A stretch of DNA of 64,000 nucleotides, from assembly GCF_000143145.1 (NCBI RefSeq), contig NC_014313.1, positions 3,162,001 through 3,226,000 on the forward strand, read 5' to 3'. How positions within the stretch are numbered: position 1 is the first letter of the stretch; each line of letters starts with the position of its first letter. Of this stretch, positions 63,818 to 64,000 are shown piece by piece. A program made the position numbers and the translations under genes. The notes under the pieces were generated by a model. The model was not told the origin of the DNA. It made no database searches and saw only the letters and a list, made by a program, of their open reading frames with translations. The DNA comes from Hyphomicrobium denitrificans ATCC 51888 (lineage in GTDB: Bacteria > Pseudomonadota > Alphaproteobacteria > Rhizobiales > Hyphomicrobiaceae).

Positions 63818-64000
63818 GAGCGTTTCTCCGCGCTGCGTTGAGCCAAGCCGAACGGTCCCCTAAGACTATGGAGACCCAATATCCGGCGCGCTTTTGCTGA
63901 TCCTTCCGCCCGATCGCAGATGCGGGCGTAGGTTCGTAAGTAGCAGGGGGACAGTGACGGTGCGAACGAAAAACTAACAACACCCCGTTGGGCAGCATGG
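63818..64000. promoter_or_regulatory. Upstream region of sga
   Basis: 183 bases to the window edge with no accepted gene. It presumably holds the promoter of the serine-cycle operon. No ATAAG-N5-CTTAT repeat or other clear operator is seen in the visible part. Confidence 0.4.

Overview
The window reads as chromosomal DNA of a methylotrophic alphaproteobacterium of the Hyphomicrobiales (Rhizobiales), most likely a Hyphomicrobium-like organism. This rests on high GC, a flagellar gene order of the rhizobial type (motA-fliM-fliN-fliG-flhB ... flgB-flgC-fliE-flgG-flgA-flgI-motE-flgH), and a serine-cycle operon (sga-mcl-mtkA-mtkB-ppc) with formate-tetrahydrofolate ligase nearby. The genus is an inference; no rRNA or tRNA gene was recognised in the window.

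Layout. 1-12.7 kb: flagellar basal body, export and motor genes. A long minus-strand operon (motA to flgH, the last cut by the window edge) is divergent from flgF-fliI. 12.7-14.7 kb: a GH24 lysozyme-like protein and a fusion of a degenerate HAD domain to a CBS pair. 14.9-21.9 kb: a LysR regulator divergent from a heterotetrameric sarcosine oxidase / N-methylglutamate dehydrogenase-type operon (B-D-A-G), followed by an XRE-cupin regulator. 22.1-30.1 kb: an LTA-synthase-like membrane phosphotransferase, a FIST sensor / hybrid histidine kinase pair facing a LuxR-type response regulator, a phage-type DUF2793 protein, and a UDP-glucuronate-epimerase-like gene. 30.1-35.2 kb: hrpB and an fbp-prk-rpe operon. 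35.5-39.4 kb: the complete Anbu operon (ATP-grasp, alpha-E, transglutaminase, Anbu). 39.6-42.1 kb: fhs (ftfL), with a strong terminator and a long upstream region, and a VOC protein. 42.4-48.5 kb: a small His-rich exported peptide and a phospho-signalling block (PP2C, two FHA proteins, Ser/Thr kinase with a seven-bladed WD40 domain). 48.6-52.3 kb: a bd-type quinol oxidase and a nuclease-like membrane protein. 52.3-56.4 kb: a gap with a minus-strand terminator that has no obvious gene, an exported triple-repeat protein, a fatty-acid desaturase and prmB. 56.4-63.8 kb: ppc, mtkB, mtkA, mcl and sga.

How the genes fit together. Sarcosine oxidase or N-methylglutamate dehydrogenase yields one-carbon units. 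Formate-THF ligase and the serine-cycle enzymes assimilate them: Sga makes hydroxypyruvate, Ppc makes oxaloacetate, MtkAB makes malyl-CoA, and Mcl splits it to glyoxylate and acetyl-CoA. The phosphoribulokinase operon has no RuBisCO beside it and may supply ribulose bisphosphate as a regulatory signal rather than for CO2 fixation. The most interesting original observation is a perfect ATAAG-N5-CTTAT inverted repeat (LysR-type T-N11-A form) that occurs both in the lysR/sox intergenic region and upstream of fhs, suggesting that one regulator links both loci.
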